A stretch of DNA of 9,475 bases, from positions 1 through 9,475 of the forward strand of contig CAIPFS010000367.1 of NCBI GenBank assembly GCA_903864375.1, in the 5' to 3' direction. The position numbers and the translations under genes are program-made. The DNA is from an uncultured Verrucomicrobiota bacterium (lineage in GTDB: Bacteria > Verrucomicrobiota > Verrucomicrobiia > Limisphaerales > UBA9464). The notes beneath the pieces were generated by a model. That model was not told the DNA's origin. It was given only the letters and a program-made list of their open reading frames with translations, and searched no databases. Positions 1 to 6,922 of the stretch are shown one piece after another. Position 1 is the stretch's first letter, and each line of letters opens with the position of its first letter.

Positions 1-1194
1 ATCCCCCAGGCCCGCATTCTCGTCTTTGGCCCCCCTGCCCTCCCAGGATTCGGCAATGCAGCGGGATTCACCTTTGAACTTCAAGACCGCAGTGGCGGCT
101 CGGTGGAACGGCTTGCCGATCAATTACAGAAATTCATCGCCGAAGCGTCCAAGCGCCCCGAATTGACCCGGCTCTATTCCGGATTCCGACCCACCATGCC
201 CCAGGTCAAGGTCGATCTCGACCGACAAAAAGCCCAAATGCTGGGTGTCCGGGTCTCCGATGTGTTCAACACGCTTCAAGCCTATCTGGGAGGCGCTTAC
301 ATCAATGATTTCGTCCGGTTCGGCCGCGTCTTCCGGGTCTTCCTCCAGGCAGAACCGGAGTTCACCAACAAGCCGGACGACATCGGACGCTTCTTTGTCC
401 GGAGCACCGCCGGAAAGATGATCCCCCTCGATACACTCGTGAAGGTGAGCAAGACCCAGGGCCCCGCCGCCACCACCCGATACAATCTATATCGGACGGC
501 GGAAATCACCGGGACGCCGGCCCCCGGTTACACCTCCGCCCAGGCCATCGCCGCCATGGAAGAGGTGGCACGGCAAATCCTGCCCTCGGACATGAGCTAC
601 GAATGGAGCGGCCTCACCTTGCAGGAAAAAAAGGCTGAAGGTCAGGCGGGAGTCATTTTTGGACTGGCGATCCTGTTCGTCTTCCTGCTGCTGGCGGCCC
701 AGTACGAAAGCTGGTCCCTGCCGTTCGCCGTCCTTCTGGCCACACCGCTGGTGGCGTTGGGCACCTTCCTTGGTCTGCTGCTCCGCTCTTTCGATCTGAA
801 TGTCTATGGGCAGATCGGGTTGATCATGCTGGTGGGACTCGCCGCGAAGAACGCCATTCTGATTGTGGAGTTTGCCCAGATGCGGCGCGTGGAGGGCGAC
901 TCACTCATTGATGCAGCCATTGCCGGCGCACGGCTCCGGTTGCGCCCGATCCTGATGACCAGCTTTGCCTTCATCCTCGGTTGCGTACCGCTGGCCATTG
1001 CCTCCGGATCAGGAGCCGCCGCCCGACAGGTCATGGGAACCGCAGTGGTCTGTGGAATGACCGTGACCACCATCGGTGGCATCTTCCTGGTGCCGGTCTG
1101 CTTTGTATTCACGCAGCGGTGGGTCAAGGTGCCGCCCAAGCCGGCCCCTGAAAAACCCACAACCCTGGCACCGGTGACTGGAGGAGGACACTGA
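1..1194 (+). CDS. RND efflux pump inner-membrane subunit, AcrB/MexB (HAE1) type, C-terminal part
   Basis: This is the proton-driven inner-membrane pump of a tripartite multidrug exporter, cut by the window's left edge; the frame is open from base 1 and leaves 397 of about 1050 residues. Seen: the second half of the periplasmic domain, with AcrB-like stretches (GFTFEL near residue 22, MPQVKVDLDRQKAQMLGV, GGAYINDF, then PDDIG). Five membrane helices follow, corresponding to TM8-TM12, starting at about residue 215 with YESWSLPF between TM8 and TM9. The signature GLAAKNAILIVEFA keeps the lysine equivalent to E. coli AcrB K940, and RLRPILMTSFAFILG keeps the threonine equivalent to T978, both part of the proton relay; the relay aspartates on TM4 lie outside the window. 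The next gene encodes the outer-membrane channel, as in mexAB-oprM-like operons. Substrates cannot be told from sequence. A GTG at 103 is an internal valine, not a start. Confidence 0.96.
   Translation: MPQARILVFGPPALPGFGNAAGFTFELQDRSGGSVERLADQLQKFIAEASKRPELTRLYSGFRPTMPQVKVDLDRQKAQMLGVRVSDVFNTLQAYLGGAYINDFVRFGRVFRVFLQAEPEFTNKPDDIGRFFVRSTAGKMIPLDTLVKVSKTQGPAATTRYNLYRTAEITGTPAPGYTSAQAIAAMEEVARQILPSDMSYEWSGLTLQEKKAEGQAGVIFGLAILFVFLLLAAQYESWSLPFAVLLATPLVALGTFLGLLLRSFDLNVYGQIGLIMLVGLAAKNAILIVEFAQMRRVEGDSLIDAAIAGARLRLRPILMTSFAFILGCVPLAIASGSGAAARQVMGTAVVCGMTVTTIGGIFLVPVCFVFTQRWVKVPPKPAPEKPTTLAPVTGGGH
1181..1187 (+). promoter_or_regulatory. Ribosome-binding site of the outer-membrane factor gene
   Basis: GAGGAGG lies 6 bases before the ATG at 1194 and inside the last codons of the pump gene. 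It fixes the start of the downstream gene. With the one-base TGATG stop/start overlap it suggests translational coupling. It is the clearest Shine-Dalgarno sequence in the window; the - strand genes lack one this strong. Confidence 0.8.
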
Positions 1195-2591
1195 TGAAGC
1201 CATTTCCCACCTTCCTCGGACTCTGCCTTCTGGTCGGCTGCGCCGTCGGACCTGACTACCGTCGGCCTGAAACGGCAGTCCCGGATCAATACCGTGATAG
1301 AGCAACCAATACTCCCGCCACCCAGGTTGGAACCAGCCTGACCTGGTCGACCCTGTTGACGGATACCAACCTGCAACAACTGCTCGGACGGGGCCTGACC
1401 AATAATTACGACCTCCGGATCGCCTCTGCCCGTGTATTGCAGGCCCGCGCCTCGCTGGGTATTGCCCGGTCCGAGTATTTCCCCAACATCGCCGCCGGCG
1501 GTAATCTGACGACCGCCCGGGTTTCCCAACGGGGACCTTCGGCCCCCCCCAATGGGGTTAATCCAGAATTCGAATACGGCGGGGTGGCCTTGGGGATGGC
1601 GACCTATGAGGTCGACCTCTGGGGACGCATCCGCCGATCCAATGAGGCTGCCCGGGCACGACTCCTCGCCTCCGAGGAGGGTCGGACCGTGGTGACTCAA
1701 TCCGTGCTGGCCGAAATCGCCGCCACCTACTTCTCCCTGATCGAACTTGATGCCGAACGGGAAATCGCCCAGCAATCGTACCTCAACCGCACCAATTCCC
1801 TTCGATTGGTCACGGTCCGCGAAAACGGGGGCGTGGCCTCACTTCAGGACGTCCGTCAATCCGAGGTTCTGGTCCACGCCGCCAAATCGACCCAAATCGA
1901 CATCGAACGGCGACGTTCCCAAACCGAAAATGACCTCCGGTTGTTGCTGGGTCTCGCCCCCGGAGAGATTCCCCGCGGCCGCCTGCTGGCGGACCAGACG
2001 TCCCCGCTGGAGATCCCGACCGGCCTGCCGTCGGACCTCCTCTTGAACCGACCGGATATACGTCAGGCCGAGCAGCAATTGATTGCCGCTAACGCCGACG
2101 TCGGCCAGGCCCGCGCCGCCTATTTTCCCCAGATCACGTTGACCGGCAATTTTGGGTATCAAAGCTTGTCGCTCTCGGACCTGTTCACCAGTCCCGCCCG
2201 AGTCTGGCAATTCGGCCCCTCTGTTTCCCTGCCGCTCTTCACAGGCGGAAAGATCCGAGCCCAAAACCGGCTGGCCGAAGCCCGATTCGAGGAGGCCCTG
2301 GCCGCCTATCAAAAGACGGTCGAGAGCGCGTTCCGGGATGTTTCCAATGCCCTGGTCGGATACCAAAAAGCCCGGGAATTCGAGGTCGACCAACTGGCCC
2401 TGACCCTCGCCCGACGCGACGCCGCTCGCCTGGCCGATATCCGCTACGTGGGTGGGGTGACCAGCTATCTCGAACTGCTCTACAACGAACAGGAATCGCT
2501 GAGCGCCGAACTGGTCCTGGCCCAGGCCCGCCGAAACATCCTGCAATCGATCGTCCAACTCTACCGCGCTCTGGGCGGTGGTCCGCTGTGA
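1194..2591 (+). CDS. Outer-membrane efflux lipoprotein, NodT/OprM (TolC-like) family
   Basis: This is the outer-membrane channel of the tripartite efflux system, expected to form a trimeric beta-barrel with a periplasmic alpha-helical tunnel docking on the RND pump. Seen: 465 residues, usual for the family. A lipoprotein signal peptide ends in the lipobox LVGC (acylated Cys16), followed by the family-typical AVGPDYRRPE. Two outer-membrane efflux repeats then follow, about residues 60-250 and 275-460. Each is rich in Ala/Gln/Arg heptad-like helices, and the second carries LLLNRPDIRQAEQQLIAANADVGQARAAYFP-like family sequence (about 284-314) and a PLFTGGKIRAQNRLAEA stretch. The start is fixed by the strong ribosome-binding site and the one-base overlap with the pump gene. 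It is the last gene of the operon; no clear intrinsic terminator follows. Confidence 0.95.
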   Translation: MKPFPTFLGLCLLVGCAVGPDYRRPETAVPDQYRDRATNTPATQVGTSLTWSTLLTDTNLQQLLGRGLTNNYDLRIASARVLQARASLGIARSEYFPNIAAGGNLTTARVSQRGPSAPPNGVNPEFEYGGVALGMATYEVDLWGRIRRSNEAARARLLASEEGRTVVTQSVLAEIAATYFSLIELDAEREIAQQSYLNRTNSLRLVTVRENGGVASLQDVRQSEVLVHAAKSTQIDIERRRSQTENDLRLLLGLAPGEIPRGRLLADQTSPLEIPTGLPSDLLLNRPDIRQAEQQLIAANADVGQARAAYFPQITLTGNFGYQSLSLSDLFTSPARVWQFGPSVSLPLFTGGKIRAQNRLAEARFEEALAAYQKTVESAFRDVSNALVGYQKAREFEVDQLALTLARRDAARLADIRYVGGVTSYLELLYNEQESLSAELVLAQARRNILQSIVQLYRALGGGPL

Positions 2592-2660
2592 GCGGTTGAA
2601 TCAGAGCAAAATCCGCGAGGCGCTTGCCGGGCCGGTGCCCAACGGACCCATCACCCGATC

Positions 2661-2836
2661 TTTCTTTCTCTGTGGCTGATCCTCAGGAAAGTGGGCGAGG
2701 GTCCCACCACGGAGCACAAACGGCTCAATGGAGAATGATGTCTCAATCTGTGCTCTCTGGGTCCTCTGTGGTTCAATCTGAAGGTACTCGCACAAGGAAT
2801 AGCACCACAAAGAGCTCAGAGGGCTCAGAGAACCAC
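2661..2836. repeat. Four degenerate ACCACRGAG-type repeat units in alternating orientation
   Basis: Read by eye, the convergent gap contains a short purine-rich motif, roughly ACCACAGAG followed by GA/C-CAGAG-like repeats, four times. The copies are on the - strand around 2667-2676, the + strand at 2706-2730, the - strand at 2747-2772 and the + strand at 2804-2836. The last two form an imperfect inverted repeat: the complement of 2747-2772 matches 2804-2829 at 20 of 26 positions, with 31 bases between. The first pair encloses a perfect 5-bp stem, GTGGG (2691-2695) with CCCAC (2703-2707). Similar 'CCACAGAGGACACAGAG' sequences are known as dispersed intergenic repeats in many environmental bacteria; assignment to that class is from memory. 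Transcripts from either strand could fold into hairpins here, so a role as a weak bidirectional terminator is possible but unproven, and no T-run follows. Confidence 0.55.
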
Positions 2837-3140
2837 TTTATTTCAATGGCGTTTGTCCGCGTCGCTGGGGCGGCCGAAACGCTGTTATTTGGAAGACATG
2901 AAGGTCCGCGCTACATTGATATTCCCATCGCCCGCTTCCACGTAGATGCCGGACGTCTAGCGTCGCTGACCGGGCCACGGACTCGCCGACCGTTCCAACA
3001 AAGGGTTCCAGTCGAATGGAGTTGGCGCCGACTGACGCTCGATGACTTCAAAAGCTTGGTGATACCGGGGGGGTAATTCACCACGGATTGGAGCGTTTAG
3101 CCGACATTGCCAATGAATCTCCCCAAACGGGACGACCATT
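2837..3140. other. Intergenic stretch between convergent genes with no assignable gene
   Basis: About 300 bases separate the repeat units from the stop codon of the cytochrome fusion gene. Open frames cross it on both strands, but none has a ribosome-binding site, a recognisable domain or a stable start, and their translations do not resemble a protein family I know. The sequence is less regular than the flanking coding regions. It could be a decayed gene, part of a dispersed repeat or simply spacer. No intrinsic terminator with a T-run is visible for either converging operon. Confidence 0.5.
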
Positions 3141-3995
3141 TTAAGGCTCACCCACCGATTGCACGAGGTAGGCCGAGAAGTACTTCTGGAGGCTGCTGAG
3201 CGCTGGCGCTTGGTAATTGGGAAAGCCAGGCATGCGGGAGGTCGGCTCGACCTGTCGGGGATTGCGGACGTATTTTTGAAACAGATCAGGCTCTGCTTTT
3301 GCCCAGGCCGCCAGAACCAGCCACGGCTTCCCCGATAGCCGCCCCCCACTGGCCCCTGAAAAATGGCAGGCCAGGCATTGTCCCAACGCAATCGTCTCGC
3401 CATCGCGTGTCGCACCGGTGGCATTGGTGAGTTGAAGTCGGCCGAGGGTATCGGCAAAACGGTCAAAACGAAGTGTCACCACCGCGAACGGAATCCGGGC
3501 CTCCTCCTCCACATCCGCCGCAGTCAGCTTGGGATCAGCAACAAATTTCCCGTAGCTGATGTAAAATGGCGCCATGCGCGCGCCCGACGGAGTGGATGGC
3601 CAATCCGCATAGTCTTTCCCGTCGAGTTTGAGCACCAGCAGCGGCTGATGCCGCTGGCGATAGTCCTTGGGATACACAGCCGCGTATTTGTCCCGGCAGA
3701 CCGCTGTCACCAGATCGATGCCCGGGGCCAGTGGCAACAGACCAAAGAGGTCATCGAGCGGGATGCCTGTGTACACCAGCGGGCGATGCACTTCGAGGTC
3801 GTTGCGGTTGGTGACCGTCACGGACGGCAGGTTCATCAGCTGCGCGCGCGGAATGAAACCGTTGGTCCGGCCGCCGCTGAACCCGCCCACCACCTCCAGG
3901 TCTCCGTCGGACGAACGTTCGGAAAGCAACTCCAGGGGTTGGGCCGACGCGACCAATCCAGCCAGAAGGAAACAGGCAAGTCGCAAGGCTTTCAT
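3141..3995 (-). CDS. Secreted sulfite-oxidase-fold domain fused to a c-type cytochrome
   Basis: Predicted periplasmic electron-transfer or redox protein of 284 residues. Seen: a signal peptide (hydrophobic residues 5-16, likely cut after AGLVASA, about residue 18). A domain from about 45 to 180 resembles the sulfite oxidase/molybdopterin-dependent oxidoreductase fold, with the typical YTGIPLDDLFGLL (75-87) and DKYAAVYPKDY (102-112). A C-terminal monohaem cytochrome c domain has CLACH at 207-211 and a likely axial methionine at 255 in SRMPGF. The cysteine that binds molybdenum in true sulfite oxidases normally precedes the 'TGIPL' segment by about 15-20 residues. Here that region reads VTVTNRNDLEV, with no cysteine; Cys100 is in the wrong place. 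The domain may therefore bind no molybdenum cofactor, or bind it atypically. The start overlaps the upstream stop by 4 bases (ATGA). It is the last gene of the - strand run. Confidence 0.82.
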   Translation of the reverse strand: MKALRLACFLLAGLVASAQPLELLSERSSDGDLEVVGGFSGGRTNGFIPRAQLMNLPSVTVTNRNDLEVHRPLVYTGIPLDDLFGLLPLAPGIDLVTAVCRDKYAAVYPKDYRQRHQPLLVLKLDGKDYADWPSTPSGARMAPFYISYGKFVADPKLTAADVEEEARIPFAVVTLRFDRFADTLGRLQLTNATGATRDGETIALGQCLACHFSGASGGRLSGKPWLVLAAWAKAEPDLFQKYVRNPRQVEPTSRMPGFPNYQAPALSSLQKYFSAYLVQSVGEP

Positions 3996-4921
3996 GGGTT
4001 AAACAGGTTTTTGGCCAGCGTGCCGGTCACTGTGACCTGTGGTTGATTCACCACCTGGCTCAGGCGGAGATCCAAAGCCACGCTGCACAGGATGTAGGCC
4101 AGCTCGGGGGTCAGGCCAAAACGGTGGACAATGAAGTCGATGGCGTCGTTGACCACCGTCCGGACGGCTTCCAGGGTCACCGGCGCACTGGCAATGAACG
4201 CCCAGGCACCCAGATCAGGAAGAATGGGTGGACGGGCCGGTGGAAGCTCGGCAAACGGTTCATTGAGGACCATATCCTTCCGAACCGAAATACGAAATTC
4301 AGCCCGCATCGGCCCCTCTATGCCATTGATGCACACCTCTCCATTCCCCTGGGCGGCATGCCCGTCACCAGCGGAAAACAGCGCTCCGGGTTGAAAGACC
4401 GGCAGATAAAGAGTGGAGCCCGGCACCAGGTCGCGGACGTCGAGATTGCCGCCGAACGCCCCCGGGGGACGGGTTCGGTGTTCCCCGGGAGTGGGTGGAC
4501 AAACCCCGGTGATCCCGAGGAACGGAGCCAGTGGAAGTGTCACTCCCGGCAATGACCGGCTGAATTCACGTTCCAACTGCCAGATGAACAGATACGGCTC
4601 TGTGAACCGGTCGGGCAATGTCCCCAAACCCGCGATCATGCTGGTCCAGCCCCAACCTTGGTGGTCCACCCGCCGGATTTCGATTTGCAAGACGGTGCCG
4701 GGCTTGGCGTCACGGACAAAGACCGGTCCCGTAATGGTGTGAATTTTGCCCCGGTCCATGGCGGCAAAATCGGCGACGGTGGCCGAAGGCGACATCTGGG
4801 AACCGCTGGAATCAAGGCAGTCCATGAGGAGGATGTCTCCCGAATCGATCTCCAGTGCGGGAGGCAATGCCGCGTTCCACCGATCATGGGTATGGGTGGA
4901 GGCAAGATGATGGGTGCGCAT
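3992..4921 (-). CDS. Acetamidase/formamidase family amidohydrolase
   Basis: Members of this family (FmdA/AmdA) hydrolyse short amides such as formamide or acetamide to the acid plus ammonia in the cytoplasm. Seen: 309 residues, a common length for the shorter branch, with no signal peptide. Conserved segments are GDILLMDCLDSSG (28-40), FVRDAKPGTVLQIEI (68-82), FGGNLDVRDL (156-165), then STLYLPVFQPGALFSAGDGHAAQGNGEVC (169-197), which is the family hallmark. The family usually has Asp or a similar residue where Asn193 lies in 'GNGE', as I recall it; this is a mild deviation. The start at 4921 matches the usual N-terminal HHLxxxxxHxRW pattern, although no clear ribosome-binding site precedes it. 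It lies 15 bases after the RidA-family gene and overlaps the cytochrome fusion gene by 4 bases. In context it probably releases ammonia from an amide or N-formyl product, but the true substrate is unknown. Confidence 0.93.
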   Translation of the reverse strand: MRTHHLASTHTHDRWNAALPPALEIDSGDILLMDCLDSSGSQMSPSATVADFAAMDRGKIHTITGPVFVRDAKPGTVLQIEIRRVDHQGWGWTSMIAGLGTLPDRFTEPYLFIWQLEREFSRSLPGVTLPLAPFLGITGVCPPTPGEHRTRPPGAFGGNLDVRDLVPGSTLYLPVFQPGALFSAGDGHAAQGNGEVCINGIEGPMRAEFRISVRKDMVLNEPFAELPPARPPILPDLGAWAFIASAPVTLEAVRTVVNDAIDFIVHRFGLTPELAYILCSVALDLRLSQVVNQPQVTVTGTLAKNLFNP

Positions 4922-4936
4922 GAAAAATCGGTTTTG

Positions 4937-5404
4937 CTAGGGAACGATCAATTCCACCACCATCTGGACTTCCACGGCCGCATTGACCGGAAGTCCCGCC
5001 ACGCCAATGGCAGCGCGAACATGTCGTCCGGCATCCCCCCAGAGGGCAACGAGAAGATCGCTGGCACCGTTGATGACTTTCGGGCTATCCGGGAAACCCG
5101 AGGCGCAGTTGACGTATCCGTTGACGCTCACCACCTGGCGCACCGAATCCAGACTTCCCGTGGCCGCCTGAACGCAGGCTAGAAGGTTCAGCGCACACAG
5201 TTGAGCGGCGGCGTAGCCCTGTTCCAGGGCCAGGTCCACCCCGACCTTTCCGCGATAGACCACATCTCCATCACGACTGGAGATGACCCCCGGCAAATAC
5301 AGCAGCGAGCCCACCCGCCGAAAGGGCAGATAGTTACCACCTGGAGGTGGAGGCTGGGGTAGGACATGCCCCAACTCCTGAAGTCGTGCCAGCCGGGTGC
5401 TCAT
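4937..5404 (-). CDS. RidA/YjgF/YER057c/UK114 family protein
   Basis: RidA-type proteins are small cytoplasmic trimers that hydrolyse reactive enamines or imines, and relatives such as RutC act inside catabolic pathways. Seen: 155 residues, typical of the longer subgroup beginning with an extra ~25-residue N-terminus (ARLQELGHVLPQPPPPGGNY). Family features are LLYLPGVISSRDG (34-46), GKVGVDLALEQGYAAAQLCALN (52-73) and the C-terminal block PKVINGASDLLVALWGDAGRHVRAAIGVAGLPVNAAVEV (108-146). Arg130 corresponds to the conserved arginine that binds the substrate carboxylate in RidA, so an active site is plausible. It lies 28 bases after the DUF2165 gene and 15 before the acetamidase gene. Its place in this run suggests it clears an unstable intermediate of the cluster's pathway; that is inference. 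Confidence 0.93.
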   Translation of the reverse strand: MSTRLARLQELGHVLPQPPPPGGNYLPFRRVGSLLYLPGVISSRDGDVVYRGKVGVDLALEQGYAAAQLCALNLLACVQAATGSLDSVRQVVSVNGYVNCASGFPDSPKVINGASDLLVALWGDAGRHVRAAIGVAGLPVNAAVEVQMVVELIVP

Positions 5405-5432
5405 GGGTGCATGAGGAATCGAGAATGGGTCA

Positions 5433-5948
5433 TCAGCGGACCGAAGTTGCCTCGGACGCCTCGGGCATTTTCACGAACAGCAGCACCAGTGTGATGGATG
5501 TGAACATCCGAAATGCCGCCTCCTGGCCATTCCAGATATGGGACTGCCACATCACAAACCATTCGCCACCGATGGTTGTGAAGGCGACGAACCACAGAAG
5601 CAGGTTGAACACCAGCGCCCCCACCGTCCAGGACTTGGCCGCCGCAAATTCTGCTGGGGAGGCTTTCCGGAAATGCCAGAGGCGGAATGCCGCCGCCCAG
5701 GCCCCCACGGCGCTCAGGCTTTCCCAGGCGATGATTCCGGCATAGAAGGCATGATGAATCACGGGCGAGGTCAACGCGCGCCCCTTCAGCCGGTTTTCCG
5801 GAAAAGTGGTGTCCATCGAAAGGACATGCTTCACAAACTCAAAATTGGAACCGTAGTCGATGAGGTTGTTGATCGCGATGATCGACAGAACCAGCCCGAT
5901 GGCGGCGACCAACGCGGATTTGGCGAGACGTTCAATCATGGTGGCCAT
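5433..5948 (-). CDS. DUF2165 family small integral membrane protein
   Basis: An uncharacterised inner-membrane protein of 171 residues. Seen: four hydrophobic segments at about 11-30, 63-90, 106-127 and 145-160. It shows the family pattern: NNLIDYGSNFEFVKHVLSMD (27-46), the arginine of KGRALTSPVIHHAFY (55-69), an IIAWE motif (72-76) and GGEWFVMWQSHIWNG (127-141) before the last helix. These conserved Asp, His, Glu and Trp residues near the membrane surface suggest a binding or transport role, but no function has been established that I know of. The start at 5948 (MATMIERL) gives the usual DUF2165 N-terminus; a further in-frame ATG at 5939 is also possible, and the frame stays open to 6065 but that part overlaps the upstream gene. 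The gap to the upstream binding-protein gene is 14 bases. It could be a membrane partner for the binding proteins; that is speculative. Confidence 0.9.
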   Translation of the reverse strand: MATMIERLAKSALVAAIGLVLSIIAINNLIDYGSNFEFVKHVLSMDTTFPENRLKGRALTSPVIHHAFYAGIIAWESLSAVGAWAAAFRLWHFRKASPAEFAAAKSWTVGALVFNLLLWFVAFTTIGGEWFVMWQSHIWNGQEAAFRMFTSITLVLLFVKMPEASEATSVR

Positions 5949-5962
5949 GGGAGTGCCGAAGC

Positions 5963-6922
5963 TCAGTGCCCGGCATTGCAAAATGCCCCGGTCCAGGTAT
6001 TGGTCAATTCGAACTTTCCCGAAATGACCCCGACATCCTTGAGGATGGCATATTGGGACCTCCATCGGGCCTCCAGAAACCCGCCGATGGCTTCCCCTTT
6101 GCCGGGATTCCCTTCAATGAAATGTCCATCGCGGAGTGCCTTGTAGCTGAAGTCCATCCGTTCCGGTGTCAGTTCAGGATTCAGCTTTCGCACGGCCTCG
6201 TGGGCGGATTTCGGATCGGCTAGATAATCGCGCCAGCCCCGGATGCTGGCCTCCACAAAGACCCGGACCACCTCCGGATGTTCCCGGATCAGCTTGGGCG
6301 TGGTAAAACTGACACGATAGGGATCAAAACCGGCCTCCGACAACAGCATCACCCTGGGTTCAACTCCGGCCTGCCGCACAAAAAACGGTTCGGAAGTGAT
6401 GAAGATCTGTTGGATGAATGCCGGGTCCTTGATGAACGCCGCCACCGAATAAGTGAGGGGTATCTCCCGGGTCTTTTTCAGCTTGTACTTTTTGGCCAGG
6501 AACGGGAACCAGGTATTGCCCGGGGTCATGGCAATGCTGCGTCCATCCAGGTCCGGCCAGTCTTTGACCGGATCGGCGGCGTGAAGCATGAGAGCCTGAG
6601 GGTCGTGTTGAAACGTGGCACAAATCGCCACCGTCGGAATATTGCGATCATTGGCCTCCAGGACGCCGTCGGTATTGAGCATCCCGATGTCCGCAGCACC
6701 AGTCGCCACCCTTTGAACAGCAAAGGTCGTGGGCCCTCCCGGGATGATCTCCACGTCCAGACCCGCTGCGGCATAATAGCCATTCACCAGCGCATGGTAA
6801 TAGCCGCCGTGTTCCGGCTGCGGGTACCAGTCGGTGACAAATCGAATTTTGAAAGGTCCGGCTGAAGCCCGTGACCAGAAGAGGAAACAAAGGACAAGAG
6901 CAGCAAAACTCCGTGTATTCAT
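5963..6922 (-). CDS. ABC-type periplasmic substrate-binding protein, NMT1/THI5-like (SsuA/ThiY superfamily)
   Basis: Predicted soluble periplasmic solute receptor of 319 residues. Seen: a cleavable signal peptide (hydrophobic 6-16, likely cut after RASA at about 21). An NMT1/THI5-like domain follows with DWYPQPEHGGYYHALVNGYY (31-50), IIPGGP (59-64), FQHDPQ (104-109), PGNTWFPFLAKKY (134-146), FITSEPFF (174-181) and AGFDPYRV (197-204). The family includes the formylaminopyrimidine receptor ThiY and binders of nitrate, taurine and alkanesulfonates, so the exact ligand is open. The proposed start at 6922 follows the signal-peptide logic and overlaps the amidohydrolase stop by 4 bases (ATGA); the frame is open further upstream but that would put 49 non-signal residues in front. 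It is a paralogue of the lipoprotein at 8341-9435, with 40 identical of the first 82 aligned residues. No lipobox is present, unlike the paralogue. Confidence 0.92.
   Translation of the reverse strand: MNTRSFAALVLCFLFWSRASAGPFKIRFVTDWYPQPEHGGYYHALVNGYYAAAGLDVEIIPGGPTTFAVQRVATGAADIGMLNTDGVLEANDRNIPTVAICATFQHDPQALMLHAADPVKDWPDLDGRSIAMTPGNTWFPFLAKKYKLKKTREIPLTYSVAAFIKDPAFIQQIFITSEPFFVRQAGVEPRVMLLSEAGFDPYRVSFTTPKLIREHPEVVRVFVEASIRGWRDYLADPKSAHEAVRKLNPELTPERMDFSYKALRDGHFIEGNPGKGEAIGGFLEARWRSQYAILKDVGVISGKFELTNTWTGAFCNAGH

Noticed and set aside
804..1775. Long open frame on the - strand opposite the RND pump and outer-membrane factor genes
   Set aside because: It spans two well-recognised + strand genes, is low in domain-like sequence and is explained by high GC content.
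2661..2836. CRISPR array
   Set aside because: The repeat units are short, degenerate, alternate in orientation and lack regular spacers; no cas gene is nearby.
2624..3076. 150-codon + strand open frame in the convergent gap
   Set aside because: It runs through the degenerate repeat units, has no ribosome-binding site and no recognisable domain.
2957..3466. - strand open frame overlapping the end of the cytochrome fusion gene
   Set aside because: It overlaps the haem domain coding region in another frame and shows no family features.
5949..6065. Upstream extension of the DUF2165 gene
   Set aside because: It would overlap the receptor gene by about 100 bases and adds residues not typical of the family.
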